NCBI GenBank assembly: GCA_914767715.1
Contig: OU612073.1
Coordinates: 370,001 to 434,000, forward strand
Direction: 5' to 3'
Origin: Membranipora membranacea
Lineage: Eukaryota > Bryozoa > Gymnolaemata > Cheilostomatida > Membraniporidae
Length of the DNA stretch: 64,000 bases
Part shown: piece after piece, positions 11,201-26,200 of the stretch
Numbering within the stretch: the stretch's first letter is position 1
Layout: each line of letters opens with the position of its first letter
The notes under the pieces: model-generated
Seen by the model: the letters and a program-made list of their open reading frames with translations, nothing else
Database searches by the model: none
Told to the model about the DNA's origin: nothing
Program-made: the position numbers and the translations under genes

Positions 11201-14200
11201 CAAACTTAGTGATGGTGGAGATAGCATCATCATCTGGCCCTGTCGGCGCTAAAGAGGCTTTCTGTAATCAGAAATAAAAGCCCAATAAAAGTAACTATCT
11301 TTTTATTCTCATAACACAGCGAGTCAAGTTCTGTCTGTCTATGAGCAGACAACTACAAGCTACTAGTGCTATATTTGTGAGTAGATAATATTAACTGACT
11401 GTGGTTCATTATAAGACAGCCAAACAACAAATAAATTAGAGCAGCTAGCCAAATGAAAAGTGAAATAAATAGTTGTGTGATTATAACTCCATCATTATAA
11501 ACAAGTCATAGAACAACTCAAAAAATACAGCATCAGGGAAAAAAAAATTAAATAAGAAATAACTCAATGAACTCGAAATAGCATCTCAGAGCGCTTTTTA
11601 ATACCTACTGGTTTGGTGTTGGTCTAAAAACACAAAATCAACACACAATCATCTATCTGCGTAAGAAAACCTGAAAATCAGGTTTGATCCAGTTTGCTTG
11701 CATTCGGAGTTGCTGATTCACTACTGGTAAGCAACTTGTCAGTAGGGGGAAACAATTTCAAACGCAGGCATCAAGTGGATCAAAATACATATTATAAGTA
11801 AATATGATGACATGATGACTCTAACTTCACCGGCACTTCAGCTTCAGAGCTATCTAATGTAGTGATTGCTTGAAGTCGATTCATAAACTCAAGTATTTTT
11901 ACTCCTAGAACTCATAATGAAGACTGTGTATACTATTATAAAGGATATATAGCTATAAATGTTATGTTATTTATGATTAATGACCCGCGGATCGAGCGGG
12001 AGCTCCCCTATACAAACTCCATCACCCTTTGTATATGGTGGAAAGCTGTCCCCAGCTACTACAGCCCTAGTTTTATTGTGCTTTACACTGGTTTGTAGTT
12101 GTAGGGAGTCAAAGGATGGGATAGCAGACTAACACATGGGCACAAAGCAGAGAAATCTGCTATCTAGCGACAGTCGACTATTAACTTGTGCATACCAAAA
12201 GCTACTGAGTCCATTTTCTATAACTTTGCTCTATGAGAGGAGTTGAATGATACACAACTTAGATGAGCCCAAGAGCCATTCTAATTATAAAGTGCAAAGT
12301 GACCCAGAACATCTTTCTAACATTCCCCGTGAGTAATATTTACTAAGTGTGAGGAAATTATACAAGTGAGCAAAACTTATAACATGATAATATTTAGTCA
12401 GCTGCACTTACCGGATTTAACTACACAGAATGGATCGGGATATTAGAATGAGTGTTTTTACACGATAAGATACAGCAAAGAACCATTAGTTAGACACAGA
12501 GGGTGTGAGGTATGTTAGTCCATGAGAATATCACGTTACCTCAATGAGATATATTAACTCTGTATGTCGACTTGCACCTCAAGGCTGGGGCATTTCCTCT
12601 GAACTTGTGATAATCAACAGGTGATAAATTCAGAGGCAGATATTGTATACGCATATCACTGATAGTAAGACATATCCACACTCACCTCTAAGTCTCTCTT
12701 ACTCGGTTTTCCATCTATCTGATCAAAAGCCTCGAACAGTTGTCTGTAGAGAGTATTCCGTCTGGTTTTCTCATCATCGGCGGGTAGATAACTCTTAACC
12801 ACAGATCTGTTTTGTTTGTATAGTTTGATTATGAGAGCCTCTGATACAGTTCTTACTTGACCCGAGTGATGCTGTAGTGCGTTCATACAGAACTTCATTA
12901 GGCTGTCCACAGTTAGACCGCTAATAAGGAGATATAATAAAAATGGGGATCAATGAGAAGTTGGGTATTGTCCTTGAGAGATGGAGTCTTACTTTGACTA
13001 TGAGAGGTGCCTGAATTAGACTAACCAATGGATATTAGCAAGTCTCAAATACTGTCTGATGTTAGTTGCATCATGTTTTCAACTACTAACTACCACTACC
13101 ACTCATATCTAACCGGACCAGAGTAAGTTTGAGCAGCAAAACTGTCATAAAGTGTATCAGATTTTAAATTTCTCAGAGATAGCGGGTTTTATAAATCCTA
13201 GCCCGTGTCCCATCAGGTACTGACAATGTATGTTTGAGTTGAGGAGGGAGAGAGCACCTTGTATGAGTACTTACCTATCCTTACTGGTAAGTTGGGTATA
13301 TAACTCATCTACTACCTCTACATGACTTTGTGCTAAGCGTGGCGCTATGTTCATCTTAAACGGTCTCACACAGAATAAGGGTACTACATGAGTCGCCTAC
13401 AATACATAAGTCATTGTATATTACATACCACAATAAGGTCAATATAAGAATATGATGGACAATGCTTTGCGGCCTATTACAAACCAGAAATATGAAGAAA
13501 AAAACTTTCAAAGAGTGATCTTTTAAAAAACGTCTGCGTCGATGTTCAGAAAATTCTCTCAGATCAACGTAAGCGGATAAGTAATGTAGAGTAAATCCCA
13601 GAGTTCACTGTTCTGGTTTGTGAGGGGATCAGGCCCTGCTTGAGCTCAGGTAGACTGAGACGGCACCGGGCATATTTACTTACATGTGTTCAGGACCTGC
13701 CCAAATGTTCATAAGGTTCTCACAAATGTTTATATGTAAGTATCTATTAAACTTTTCTTATTTATGGTAAATTTACCTCTAAAATTGTTTTTAACAAAAT
13801 TGTGTCCGATGAGGACCATCCTCTTTTTAGTCGTGTTGTTTTTAATTGTGCAAAGGTATCCTCTCGCCTACATACCATCACAGAGTAAGGATATACAGAG
13901 TGGACACTTCAATGATCCTTATAGTGCCTGCGGGTTTTTATCCACTGGGGGAAATTCATCAATCTGGCCACCTGCCAATTTCAGAATATATATAAGTTAC
14001 AGTGGAGTTTTGTCATGCAGACATAACCACCTTTGATAGGTCGTAATTCATTCTGTATTTATCCTAAAGACTGATTTCTAACTTTTCTGAAATGTCCAAT
14101 CTTCAAGCTATACACCATATTATTGTCATTTTTTGCTAGGATACATAGGCTATGAGTAATCCAGGTTTTTAAAATGAGTTTTATCATATAGATTTACATA

Positions 14201-17200
14201 GGGCTTAGGTCAATGCACGGACATTTCCTAATTTTGATGACCAGCCGTCTATCAATTGTCACATGTAAATCTATATGAGAAAACTCATTTTAAAAACCTG
14301 GATTACTCTTAGCCTATGAATCCTAGCAAAAAATGACAACAATATGGTGTATAGCTTGAAGGTTGGACATTCCAACAAAGTTGGAAATCAGTCTTTAGGA
14401 TAAATACAGAATGAATTATGGCCCATCAAAGGTAGGGATGTCTGCAAGAAAAATGCCATTATAACATATAGAGATAATGAGTTTTTGGCATCCAGCTGTG
14501 CACAATTTCCTCCCAGTGAATCAAAAACCGCAGGCACTATAACTATCATTGAACTGCCCACTCTGTATATCCTTACTCTGTGATACCATCTATCGCCCAC
14601 TCAAGTACAGGACACAAAAGCGTTTAGAGAGTCAGCTCACAACAAAATTTAAAATGTTCATTTTCATGTACCAATCCAATCTTATCGCCTGTTGATACAT
14701 GGATTGTTATAATAAACCAAACCAAAATAATTTTTTTGCAAAAAGTTGGTCGTGGATACAATATGGCAATTAACCAATAGTTAAACATTGTCTTAAGATA
14801 ACATTGTCTGATCTTTAGTGGGTGGTCTGTCTGAGATTACAAGGGGAGACAACTAGGACAGTGTTTACAGAAACTGACATCACTGTCACGGTTACATACT
14901 CTAATGTCCTGTATCTATAATTGCCAAATAAAACTGTATGGCGACTCGTCTGATTGAAGCTCCCCGCTGCACTGACAGTTTTCCCATTTCGTGTAAATTG
15001 ATAATTGTAACAAATCTTCTCGTGATAAAACTTTCAACCATCCAATAATCTAGCAGAAGCCGGAGTCACCAGCCACCAAAATCAATGTCTTTCTACGACT
15101 AGTGTATTTTTTGCTATTCCAATCATATTCATCTGTCGATATTAATCTGAGGGCGAGCCGTCACCGATTGATTAACAGACATTAACTACTCTAAACTATA
15201 TAAGAATCAGTGTGAGAGCAGCGGCCGGGCGACCAGAGTAAAGGTTACATAATCTACAGCTGCGTGCTGAATTATAGATCTATAAGCGAGGAAGGGGGCC
15301 AGTGGGAGGTGGAGAGAATGATTATATCATCATCACTGTTAATAATGTCAGGAACAGGATTATAGTATAAGATCCTACCTTAGCTTCCTAAAATATCACA
15401 ATCAATACATGTCTATATGAAGGTAGATATCTAATACATCCCTTAGGCAGGCTTTCAAAAAATGTTTTAAGCTTTTAAATATTTTATATAGGCAACGAGT
15501 CACTTGTATTCATATTTAGTAGTCAATCACAATGACACGTATAGATCAACAAACATGAAATATGAGTTGGGTGTAAACAATTTACTGATAGTTATATACT
15601 ACTGATATAATCAAATTACCTTCAGTTCAGGATATTGAGCCATTTCTATTATCTGTGTCTTTGCTTCTGTTCTTGTTCTTGCTGCCTGTGATATGAATGA
15701 TAATACAAGTCAGCAAAAGTTAACCTGAAGTTCCGAGTCAGTCTCGGACAATGTACTTTAAGTAATGTGAGGACAACTCCAAAATAATACATCATGGCAC
15801 ATAAACTGAATAATAAGGTTCTTGTTTTGTGCCGTGTTTATTATGCCGGGAAATTCTTAAACTGGGATTCAGTCCAACAATATGGAGTTATCTACTCCAT
15901 ACAACAACAAACCAAAACCCATCATCCAATCAAAACATAACCAAAACACAAGCACATGGGTTTATTCAGAAATGGACAATAGCGATACATGAGTAGATAA
16001 CACCACAGAAGCAATATCTATCACAACCCATAATACAGACAAGGCCTCATTGTTGGCCTGAATCCCAGACTAGGAGATTCTCAGATATGACTACTGAGTC
16101 ACACTCACCGTATCACCAGTTTTATGCATAATACCCGGTAGAGTTTTCTCACATGTATAATGTATATCACCTTTAGGTATTCTGTAATATACAAACATAT
16201 TATCTGATCTATCCATGTATAGGTGCATTATTATGTCTGATAGAATCATAACTCAATATCGTGTGACCAATGGTATCATTTTTATATTGCACCGGCCCAT
16301 CAGTGTCTCAAACTAAGGCTTTGGATGTCAAGAAGAAGACTAATCCAATCGCAAGGTCATGATCTTCTCATGACCTTCTCATGGCTCTTATGCTTTTTAG
16401 CAACACTTTTGTAACATTCAAATCATAACTTCAATATCGGGTCGAATAACTGTAGGATATCATTGCAGATAAATAACGTGAATGTTTCCTAATTTAACTC
16501 AAACAGACATCTGTTATGCCAAGAAGTAAGACACAGTAAACTTACTTCTTGATATATTAGAGTAAGTAACATGATAGCACTTACTACTTGATATATTAGA
16601 GTAAGTAACATGATAGCACTTACTACTTGATATATTAGAGTAAGTAACATGATAGCACTTACTACTTGATATATTAGAGTAAGTAACATGATAGCACTTA
16701 CTACTTGATATATTAGAGTAAGTAACATGATAGCACTTACTACTTGATATATTAGAGTAAGTAACATGATAGCACTTACTACTTGATATATTAGAGTAAG
16801 TAACATGATAGCACTTACTACTTGATATATTAGAGTAAGTAACATGATAGCACTTACTACTTGATATATTAGAGAAAGTAACATGATAGAACTTACTACT
16901 TGATATATAAGAGGAAGTAACACATGGTGAGACTTACTTGTGTTTAGGGGTGAACACAGTGAGTAGATATTTGAGAGAGTTGATCGTTGCTTTGAATACT
17001 GGATGTACCGAGTCTTTGAGAAGTTTCTGTATTAAGAATGTGGCAGCTTTCATCATAGCCCTAGCTTCCTCACGCTCACCAGTAAACTCAGAGAGGGCGT
17101 CTACCAGGTCAGACATACTTTCCTCCTTCTGACTCCAGCTACGTGAGTAAGCTTTCTGTACCTGTAGGGGAAGATAGCATTACATCATTATTATTGAGGT

Positions 17201-20200
17201 GCCCATTATATCAATATGCATAGTATTTTGTATTAACTCTGGATGTATATGTGGGATGCAGATCATCATCTTGTAGATAATAATTCTTACAATACCAAAT
17301 TAATGCTGCTCTGAATGGAGACTAAACAGTTGCTTGCGATGGTGCAGTATGGGATATGTCTTACAACACTCAAGGCCTATACCACAGTGTTGTGGATGCT
17401 GTGAGGGCGACGTGAGTGCTGTAAGACACTCATGTCCCATACAGCACCTGCCACACGTCTTACGTCTTTGTCACACCACGGGAAGTTGTATGGGTGTTGG
17501 TTTGGACTAGGTACCTAAAATATGTCTTAACATGCAAAATGGTCTGCACCAACAAGCCCCCTACTATGATATTTTCATAAAATTGGCTACTGCCCATACA
17601 GTACTAGACTTTTCTGTAATAATACCTATAAGTATATAACAATATGAGTGTACTAAGCTGTACAGACGCTGTAATGTTGTTGACTGGTTCATACTTACGA
17701 TCTGCAGTCCGAATAAGTCGATAACAAAACCCGACTCTCTCAGATCCTTCTCAGTCATATGAGGATTATCTGCTCCTCCTCCGCCGCCGGCAGCGTCTGA
17801 TCTGTCTGTCTGTCCTCCTGCTCCGCTGGCAGCAGTAGACTGATCTCCATCATCCTCAGTCTCTGTAGTCGGGTATCTGAGATAAGAATCAGAAAAGTAA
17901 CATGATTACTATCCTGTGAGGGTAAAACTCATAAGCTGAATTCAATTTTCAGTCCTGAGTTGAGTTGGATAACAGCTGAGGCAACATCAGGTCTGCTTTA
18001 ATTACACAGAGTCAGATATATTTATATCTGTAGCGTAGTAACACAGAATTATATCTGTGAAGGGATGGGAAGGAATTTCTTTAAATATATCCTAGCTATA
18101 TATAGTTGAGTTTAGCTAATTAGTTTAGCTTGTTTGGCGGTGACTTAGATTTAGATAGTACTTAATTTTGGCTCGCTGAGGTGAAAGTCTATGTTAAGTA
18201 AAGATAGCATGTTAATGCTAGCTAACCTTAATTTAGGTGCAATCGATTCTTGAATTGCTTTGCCTCAATATTTAATGAGCAACGATTAAGTAACAATCAG
18301 CAACTAGTCTGGTAGAACTTACTGATTTGTACAGCGACCTATGACTGAGGTATGCAAAGATGATGTGATCTGATGGGTTTATACTCTCATGGAGCGGGGA
18401 GTATGACTTACCCATGCCTAGGAGAAGGTAGTGCTCTCTCTGATCTGTCTATAGCTTCTACTTGTCCAGGACTCGGAGCATTCTGTGTGACCGGCTCACG
18501 TACTCCGCTGTAATATAACAAGACATATAATATATATATATATGTGCAATATGGTAAACATATATGAGCTTATTTGGAATCTCAAGTTTAGGTGGTGTCA
18601 GGCGTATTCAGGGGATACAAACACCTAAGCAGATTGCCAGCAGACTTTAAGATACAGAAGACAGACCCTCTCTCCTCTTTTACTCAGCTACAAAAAAAAC
18701 CCCTGTAGTAATAAATATACAACCATATAAAGGGTGTATCAAATATCCACTGAATGTCTACTACTCTCTGGACGTCAGGATAATGATGTTATGTTATTTG
18801 AGTGATACAGGTAAGAAATACGACCAACTAACTCAAGTGAACGATGTACCTGAAATAAGTGACGAATACCAGCCATCAGACATGTGGAGTGACTAAATAT
18901 GATCATATATGTCAGCAGCACAGAAAACATATGTGACAATCTTATAAGTATAGATATCTGTGATCTTACCCATATGCCTATGTACATAAAATATATACAG
19001 CACTGTCTAGCTGACACGCTATAAGTGCCACGAGATTCTCAGAAAGATAGAGTATGTATATAGCCTTGTATCTTAGACACAGATTACATGTGCGGTAAAC
19101 CTGATCTATGCTGCAGTACTGCACATTTAAAATATTTGAGATAAAAGGCTATGTGAGGTAAATGAAGCGCTGCTGTGAAATAGAACCATGTATATAAACA
19201 ATATGAAAGATGACAAACACAAACAGGTCTGCAACCAAACATCGTAAACTGTGCTAACACCACTCAAATTATATCATCACTAGACCAAGAAATATCCCGA
19301 GACCCAAAGCCTCCCTCATACACAGAGTTATAGAGGAATAGCCTGAGAACTTACTGAGTCGGGATGGGTCTATCATCATTAGGATCTGATTTTCTCACTG
19401 AAGGCTGATGATCTATGACACGAGGAGTGTTATTCTCTATCGGAGGCGGCTCGTTCTCAGAACTAAACGTCACACGATCAGCATATCAAACATAACATCA
19501 GCAGGGATACATGTAACAGTATAATCTATACATGGCAATTCCCTCAGTATATATATTATATCTCATCTATAGAGTTAGTATGGAGTTAGTATACACTCTA
19601 TGATTATGTTATAAATCTCATACAAAAAGATAATAATAATATCGAAACATTTCACTGGAGGCCAATAAAACAAAAACAGTCACCAATAGCATAAATCTTT
19701 CCACACAGGCTTTACAAATATAACTATCCCCATCCCATAACATAAAGCCTTACTCATAGTAAATCAGTCCAACATTTAATTGTGAAACGACGAAGAATAT
19801 GTATCAGAAATGAAACATCTAAAATGTGATCGAAACTAAAATAGAAAGTTCAAGAGGTATCAGAATTTCAGGTCACTCTTTACTCACAAAGGTAGAAATG
19901 TGGAGTCTGCCTCTGCGATCTGAGTGTCTCTAGTCAAAACAAGAACCCAAGTAGAAATACAACCATCAATATGAGAACGCTCTCTAACAAGCAGCACTTC
20001 AGATAAACATCAGAATAATAAATATCTAACATAAAAAGGTGCCCTGTCAGGGGAGGGCTTCACTGCCATAGATAGCATCATAAGAGGTTTAGAATTCAAA
20101 TTTACTACGATACGAGGTGTATCACTGAGAACTTCACTACAAAATGAGGCGTATCAAACTAAGACAAACACTAAACGACACACATACTCGTTATATCTGT

Positions 20201-23200
20201 ACTGAGTAGGGTTTATCTCCCTCGGTCTGATGTCAGTAAGAAACGGCTGCATCTCATTCTTCCTACAGCCAAAAGTAGGTGTGATCAACTTAGAAGAGCA
20301 TAACTCAACTTTATATTAATAGCTGTTACAAAGCGGATCATAGTAAGGTCTGAGGTGCACATTTTAATATACACTTAACTTCACACATCCTCGTGGGACT
20401 AAAGCGACTATCATGTGACTTCTCGGCCTTCTCATCGCTTCTCGGCCTATTGGCTAAGATCAAAGTGTCACTGCCAATGGCCGGAAAGTGCCAGCTCAGT
20501 TTGGGCAGCTTGCTGCACACTTATGATTAGGAGGTCCTCTATGGCCTCACCTCTAGGATGTATTCTAGTTTTCTAGAATGTATCACATTCTCAGTATGAG
20601 GATTAGGGCACCTTGTGTCCCTCTTTAGGGGCAGCCCAATCTTCTGTTTCTTAGCAAACGGCAAGAATCTCGGCCTTTTGGCTAAGATCAATGTGTCACT
20701 GCTAATGGCCGATAAGTGACAGTTTAAGTTTTGGTAGCTTTCTGCATACACAGTTCAGTGATATTTTATGGCCTCACATCTAGGACGCATTCTAGCTTTC
20801 TAGGATGTATCGCATTCTCAGTATGAGTATTTAGCGCACCTTGCGTCCCTCTTACTAAACAGCATGATTCAAGAATGTTTCTTTATAATAACTTCATGAT
20901 CAGTGAATATTAACCAATCCAAAGAGAATGTTTGTATCTATAGCGAGGCTAGTCTTTCTCTCTCACTACTCTGAACAGTTGGGCAGAATAAATAGCGATA
21001 ATCTGACATAGACTGAGAGTGACGTCTTATAACCCTTCATAGACTGAGAGGGGCGTCCTATTTACGGACTGAATGGGATACGACTTTTAATATATCACAG
21101 ACTGAGACTTACGCGTACATATCTACAGCCGATACCTTCTGGGCGTACCTACTCAGTAATGATGAGCTAATACTTATATCCGAATGTGATCTCAAATATC
21201 CAGTGAGCAGAAAAATAAGCATCTTTTAGATGAAAGTCCTAATCTTCTCAAGTTTGTACCCTATCTGCTGAAAATGTACAGATCAAGCAAGGAGTTAGAC
21301 CCCTTGGATTAAGTCAACATGGGATATTTTACTACATAATTATAATGTTTAAGGAGAGGTATACACCCAAAGGTGCTGGGGGCTGGAACAATCAACAATG
21401 AAAGCTCCCCCAGTGGGACTCAAACCCACAACTCCTCCGGCACTAATCGCCTGGCAGTGAATAGCAAGCGAGCTAACCGATTGCCATCTCACCATCCCCA
21501 GAAAAGAATGGGTCGATGGCGCTAATTAGATAGCCCGCTATTCACTACTCGGAGTTGTGTTCTCTCATCCCACAGCACATTACAATCCACCATTGCCACC
21601 CTATGAAACACACCGTACGTGTTAGGGTTATTGGCCTTACATGGCCCATTGCTGGCACCCCTTGTAGTAGGTTTAGCCTTGTTTAATGTTAGATAAGACT
21701 GCATTAATAAGGTGATATCCTCTCAGAAGGTCTTATGAGATCTTATGAAAGCAGCAGCAGCAGCAACTATCTCTACATAATCAGTTTCTAGTCTAAGCCT
21801 TTAGACAGTTGTTCGCACTGTTCTGCTGTTGTTAGAGCAGGTGTCACATAATTCCTGATCACATTGCTATAAGATCTCAGTCTACATACAGAGTCATATT
21901 AGCACAGATGACCTTAACTAGTACAATAGGCTATACATACACAGATACCTTCTTAGCGTCGCTGAAAATGATGGCTAGCTTAAAATCAGAGGTAGCCTTG
22001 AACTGTCAGATCATCTGACCATAGTATTATTGTCAAGATAGATGAGCGTATGATAAGTAGATCTACCCTTAGCACAATATAGGAGACTTTACTCAGACAA
22101 GTAGTCAGCATGACAGTAGCTGATGCACACTACAGGGAGGTACACAGAAATCACATAAAATCGCTCATAATGATTTATATTATATGTAATATGTATATCA
22201 TCTATCTTATATATACAATATATATATATATATATGATGTTCAAACTATTTATTAATCACTGATAATGATATATAATAATATACCTGTTTTGAAGAGCGG
22301 GTAGAGGACTTGGTTGATTAGGACGGCTCACAGCAGCTCTCGGTACAGGCGGACTTGGAATCTCCTTCAGCCTAGTAGGGGGAGGTTCTATACGAGGTGA
22401 CTTCTTATTCTCTTTGTTCTGTGAAACAAAGATAATAACTACAGTATTACAGAGCTACAGAGGTCACACTTTGATGGTCAGGATACTAGACTGGCATTGG
22501 GGAGGGTACAACGTCGATTGAATGCAAAAACGCTATTTTCAGTTGTTGTCCGCTCGTGTTCAAGGAGTGGGTAACTCCCAGACAAATTAACTAATTTGCT
22601 TGATTTTTACTCTTCACTGCTTTTAGAATGTCCTTAGTCTCTAAACAATATTTTTCAAATATTTTAGGAGATCAAATTTTAAGCTTTCATCCAGGTAACA
22701 ATGGATAGATCAGGGAATACCGGATCCTATCCGGCAAGAATTATTCCTGATAACCAATAAAATAATGAATTAAAATAATGTATCTGTGGAACATCGCTAA
22801 GCTATAATATAGCTGGTTACATTCCCTTACAATCACTTTATATGGCCAGTGTATAACTGGCTTTAAGTCCACAACACATATCTTGTCTTATGTCTGTGAT
22901 ATGTTTCTAATGTTCAATCCTACAAGGACCGTGTTTGCAATGATTTACTTCAGCTGTCTGAGCATGTTGGTAGGACAGCATTATATGATAAACTGCTGTC
23001 TAAAAAATTAATTTAATTCCATGCCTTCTTTTTCACACGGCTTCATTTGTCAAGATACATTTGACGGTGATTATAATTAAGTATATATAATAAAAAAAAA
23101 CTTATATATATAATGTTTTGCAGGTTTTATCTCATACTAGTTGACTTACAGACGAATGTTCCTGTAGAAGCTCATGTATATCCAGCTGTTTATACATCTG

Positions 23201-26200
23201 TAGTCTGTACTCCTCCATCTGTACTTTCTTAAGCTTAGCTTTATCATAATCTTCGTTCTCTACAGCCTGCCTCTTCTCTACTTCAAACTTTCCCAGCCTC
23301 TCTCCCACCTAAATATAAGAGATTAGAAACTGTAGGTGTAACTCCTAGCAATACAATCAACTTGGTCAAATAATAATTTCTAGTTTGAGCCCCTCTCCCG
23401 ACGGCCCCCTGGGAAACAATATCCCAATGTAAACACCATATTCTCTTTTCAGAGACTGTAATAAACTGTATCCCTATCCCCTAAAATTATTAGATTTTAG
23501 TGAAACATATTACTTGCGCTTAATCTCAATTCCCCAGGAGAAACAACTGTTCGATACTTGAGTGCTAAATAGCATCTTACTACATACTTTGTGAAGTTCA
23601 GCTATAGCCTGCTTCAATCTCTTTGCGTAATCATATTTTTCCTCTATAAATATAAGAGCATAAATCAAGTCATTGTTGTTATCAGTTATTTATAGGTAGA
23701 GGAGTGTGCAGTCCTCTATAAATGCCTATTTTACAGGAATACAATGAATATCATTGATAACATGGGAAAGAAGGGGGCTTCTTGTGCAAATACGTGTTTC
23801 TATGTATACTAGACACTGAATTAGATTCTTCTCTTAGAATGGAAATAGTATCATAGCGTTATACGGTTAGGACACTAAACACAGGGACCCATCTGACTGT
23901 TATCTGATTGGCTGTCCCTAGTAGCATGAATAATTAGCCTGAGAAATTGTCTTGTTTACAAAATTGCAAACAGTAATTATACCCCTACAGTGTCGATGAT
24001 TAGGGCATTTCTAGATTGCTACTAGGGACTGGCTATTTTTGCAAGCCCTTTGTTTTGCAAAAGAAAGCTAATGATGCTATTCCAGATATGGAATTCAATG
24101 ATACTAGAGTATAACTCTTCTCAGACCGGGACACAACCTCAGTATCATACACAGTCAGACTTATAGGCTAAATAGCCACACTGACATAGAGATTACACTA
24201 TTAGCATGTGTGTCTATGATCGTTAGAGTTAATTTAGTTTTAGTTCATTAAGGGTGCCGCTCTTATTGCCGCTCTTATTTTAAATATTGACTTCTTGTGA
24301 AGGAGCTGAGTCTACATAAATCAATTCATGCTCTATTGATCAGAACATATGCAATATTATATCACATGGTAAGTGTGTCCACCGGCTATCGTTACTATAG
24401 TCTGAGGGAAGAGGCTGTAGGTCTTGTGGTACTTACAACTAAGTTCAAGAATTCATACCAGAAGCTTTACAACAGTCTAATGTTTCACACTTTCTTCTCT
24501 TGGTGACTTCCACTCAATCAAAGTCAAATAAATAGCTAATAGCCTATAAGAACATCTTCTTCTCAATTGATGACCATTGATGACTAAGTAAATTTTACTG
24601 TTTATAATTTCTATGCTTGCTTTTTAATTAATTTTTGCCTCACTTTTTTAAATTTGCGACTTCATGCATGTATGTTTTAACTGTTTCTGTTATCCGTCTC
24701 TGACTTATCTGCACCAGAATAAATATGGAAAATATAAGGATGACTAAAGATTATACCGAGTACAGATTCCTGCTTCTTCTTCTCCAGTTTTCTGATAATC
24801 TGAGCCACTTCTGTATCCTGGTACATATCAAAGGCAAGGTCATCTAAAGGTGAGATATAGTCAGGCTTCTGTGTACTACCCATTATATTACTGTTCTCAT
24901 CATCCTACAAACACGAGAGACATATGAGATGAGGCAGGCTCACTGTACTAAAACAGATGAACAGGAGAGTCTCTTAATCAAAAGTTGCCACAATTACCAT
25001 CTGGTGATCGCACTGAGAGTGAGAGATCAGCTAGGGATCTCGTTTCAATCATTTGGTTCATAAATTGTACCTATTTGAAATGAAGTGCCTCCCAGTATGA
25101 GAAATTCATTATTATCATGATATGTGCTTAATTTCTTTAAATTTGGCAAAAGGCCAAACTCAAACTCACTCATCTCGAGAATCTAAACCTTTGATGGGGG
25201 TATGTAACAATACCCTCACTACAATCCATTGAGTATGAGACAATGGCACTCAACAGGCTACCTAAATATTAATACGTGTTGTTATTCACAGTCTGATACT
25301 GGGGGTCTTTCAATTAGAAACAGCAAAAATTCCAATCTGATCCCTCAATCAGTCAGTGATACCTGCTAGGCTCTTGCTTTCAGATCGCCCAGTCATAGAT
25401 GGAACTAAATACATTCTGAGTGAGCAACAGGTTTTGTCTAATTGAAAGACAAAGTTAGTGATAATTTTCAGCAATAATAGCGAGAACTTGCTTTAGTAAA
25501 GCATTGCTCTTTCTAATTGAAAGACCCCCCTGTATACTATATAACGTATACATTGAATTCCATATCTGGAATAGCATCATTAGCTTTCTTTTGCAAAACA
25601 AAGGGCTTGCAAAAATAGCCAGTCCCTAGTAGCAATCTAGAAATGCCCTAATCATCGACACTGCATGGGGTATAATTACTGTTTGCAATTTTGTAAACAA
25701 GACAATTTCTCAGGCTAATTATTCATGCTACTAGGGACAGCCAATCAGAGAACAGTCAGATGGGTCCCTGTGTTTAGTGTCCTAACCGTATAACGCTATG
25801 ATACTATTTCCATTCTAAGAGAAGAATCTAATTCAGTGAACGTATACTAGAAGAAGAGATATCTGTATAGCCTCACCGTGTTTATCTTATTTAGATCATC
25901 TCCAATCACATTAATAGCTATCACTCCAACCTAACAAACAAATCATTACAAGATTATATACTCAATAAAGTACCTATACACAATGATACTAACAGTAAGA
26001 GATAAGGGGAAACAAACAGGGGAGACAACTAAGAGGATCACCATTAATTTCAGTCTTCTCAAAGATCATACACATGAATCCAATTTGTCCCCATCCATAT
26101 GACACCCATAGCATACTAGTAAGATAAATTATAGCTGACTTTATCCTCAATGTTATTCAAATTTGAAAAAAAAACCAACGACTTAAATCATAATAATTTA

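Noticed and set aside
11606-11624. 19-nt candidate CEP104 exon
   Set aside because: In the required phase it ends in TAG, and the flanking exons join in frame without it.
16489-16923. 144-codon periodic minus-strand frame
   Set aside because: It is a read-through of the 39-bp minisatellite (period divisible by three), not a protein gene.
19888-19919. 32-nt candidate CEP104 microexon with good splice sites
   Set aside because: Including it breaks the frame with both neighbours, whereas joining 20262-20188 directly to 19462-19355 keeps it. It could at most be a poison exon.
20434-20665. Functional U2 snRNA gene
   Set aside because: Only the first stem-loop matches. The branch-point recognition sequence and Sm site are missing, and three copies share a non-U2 body.
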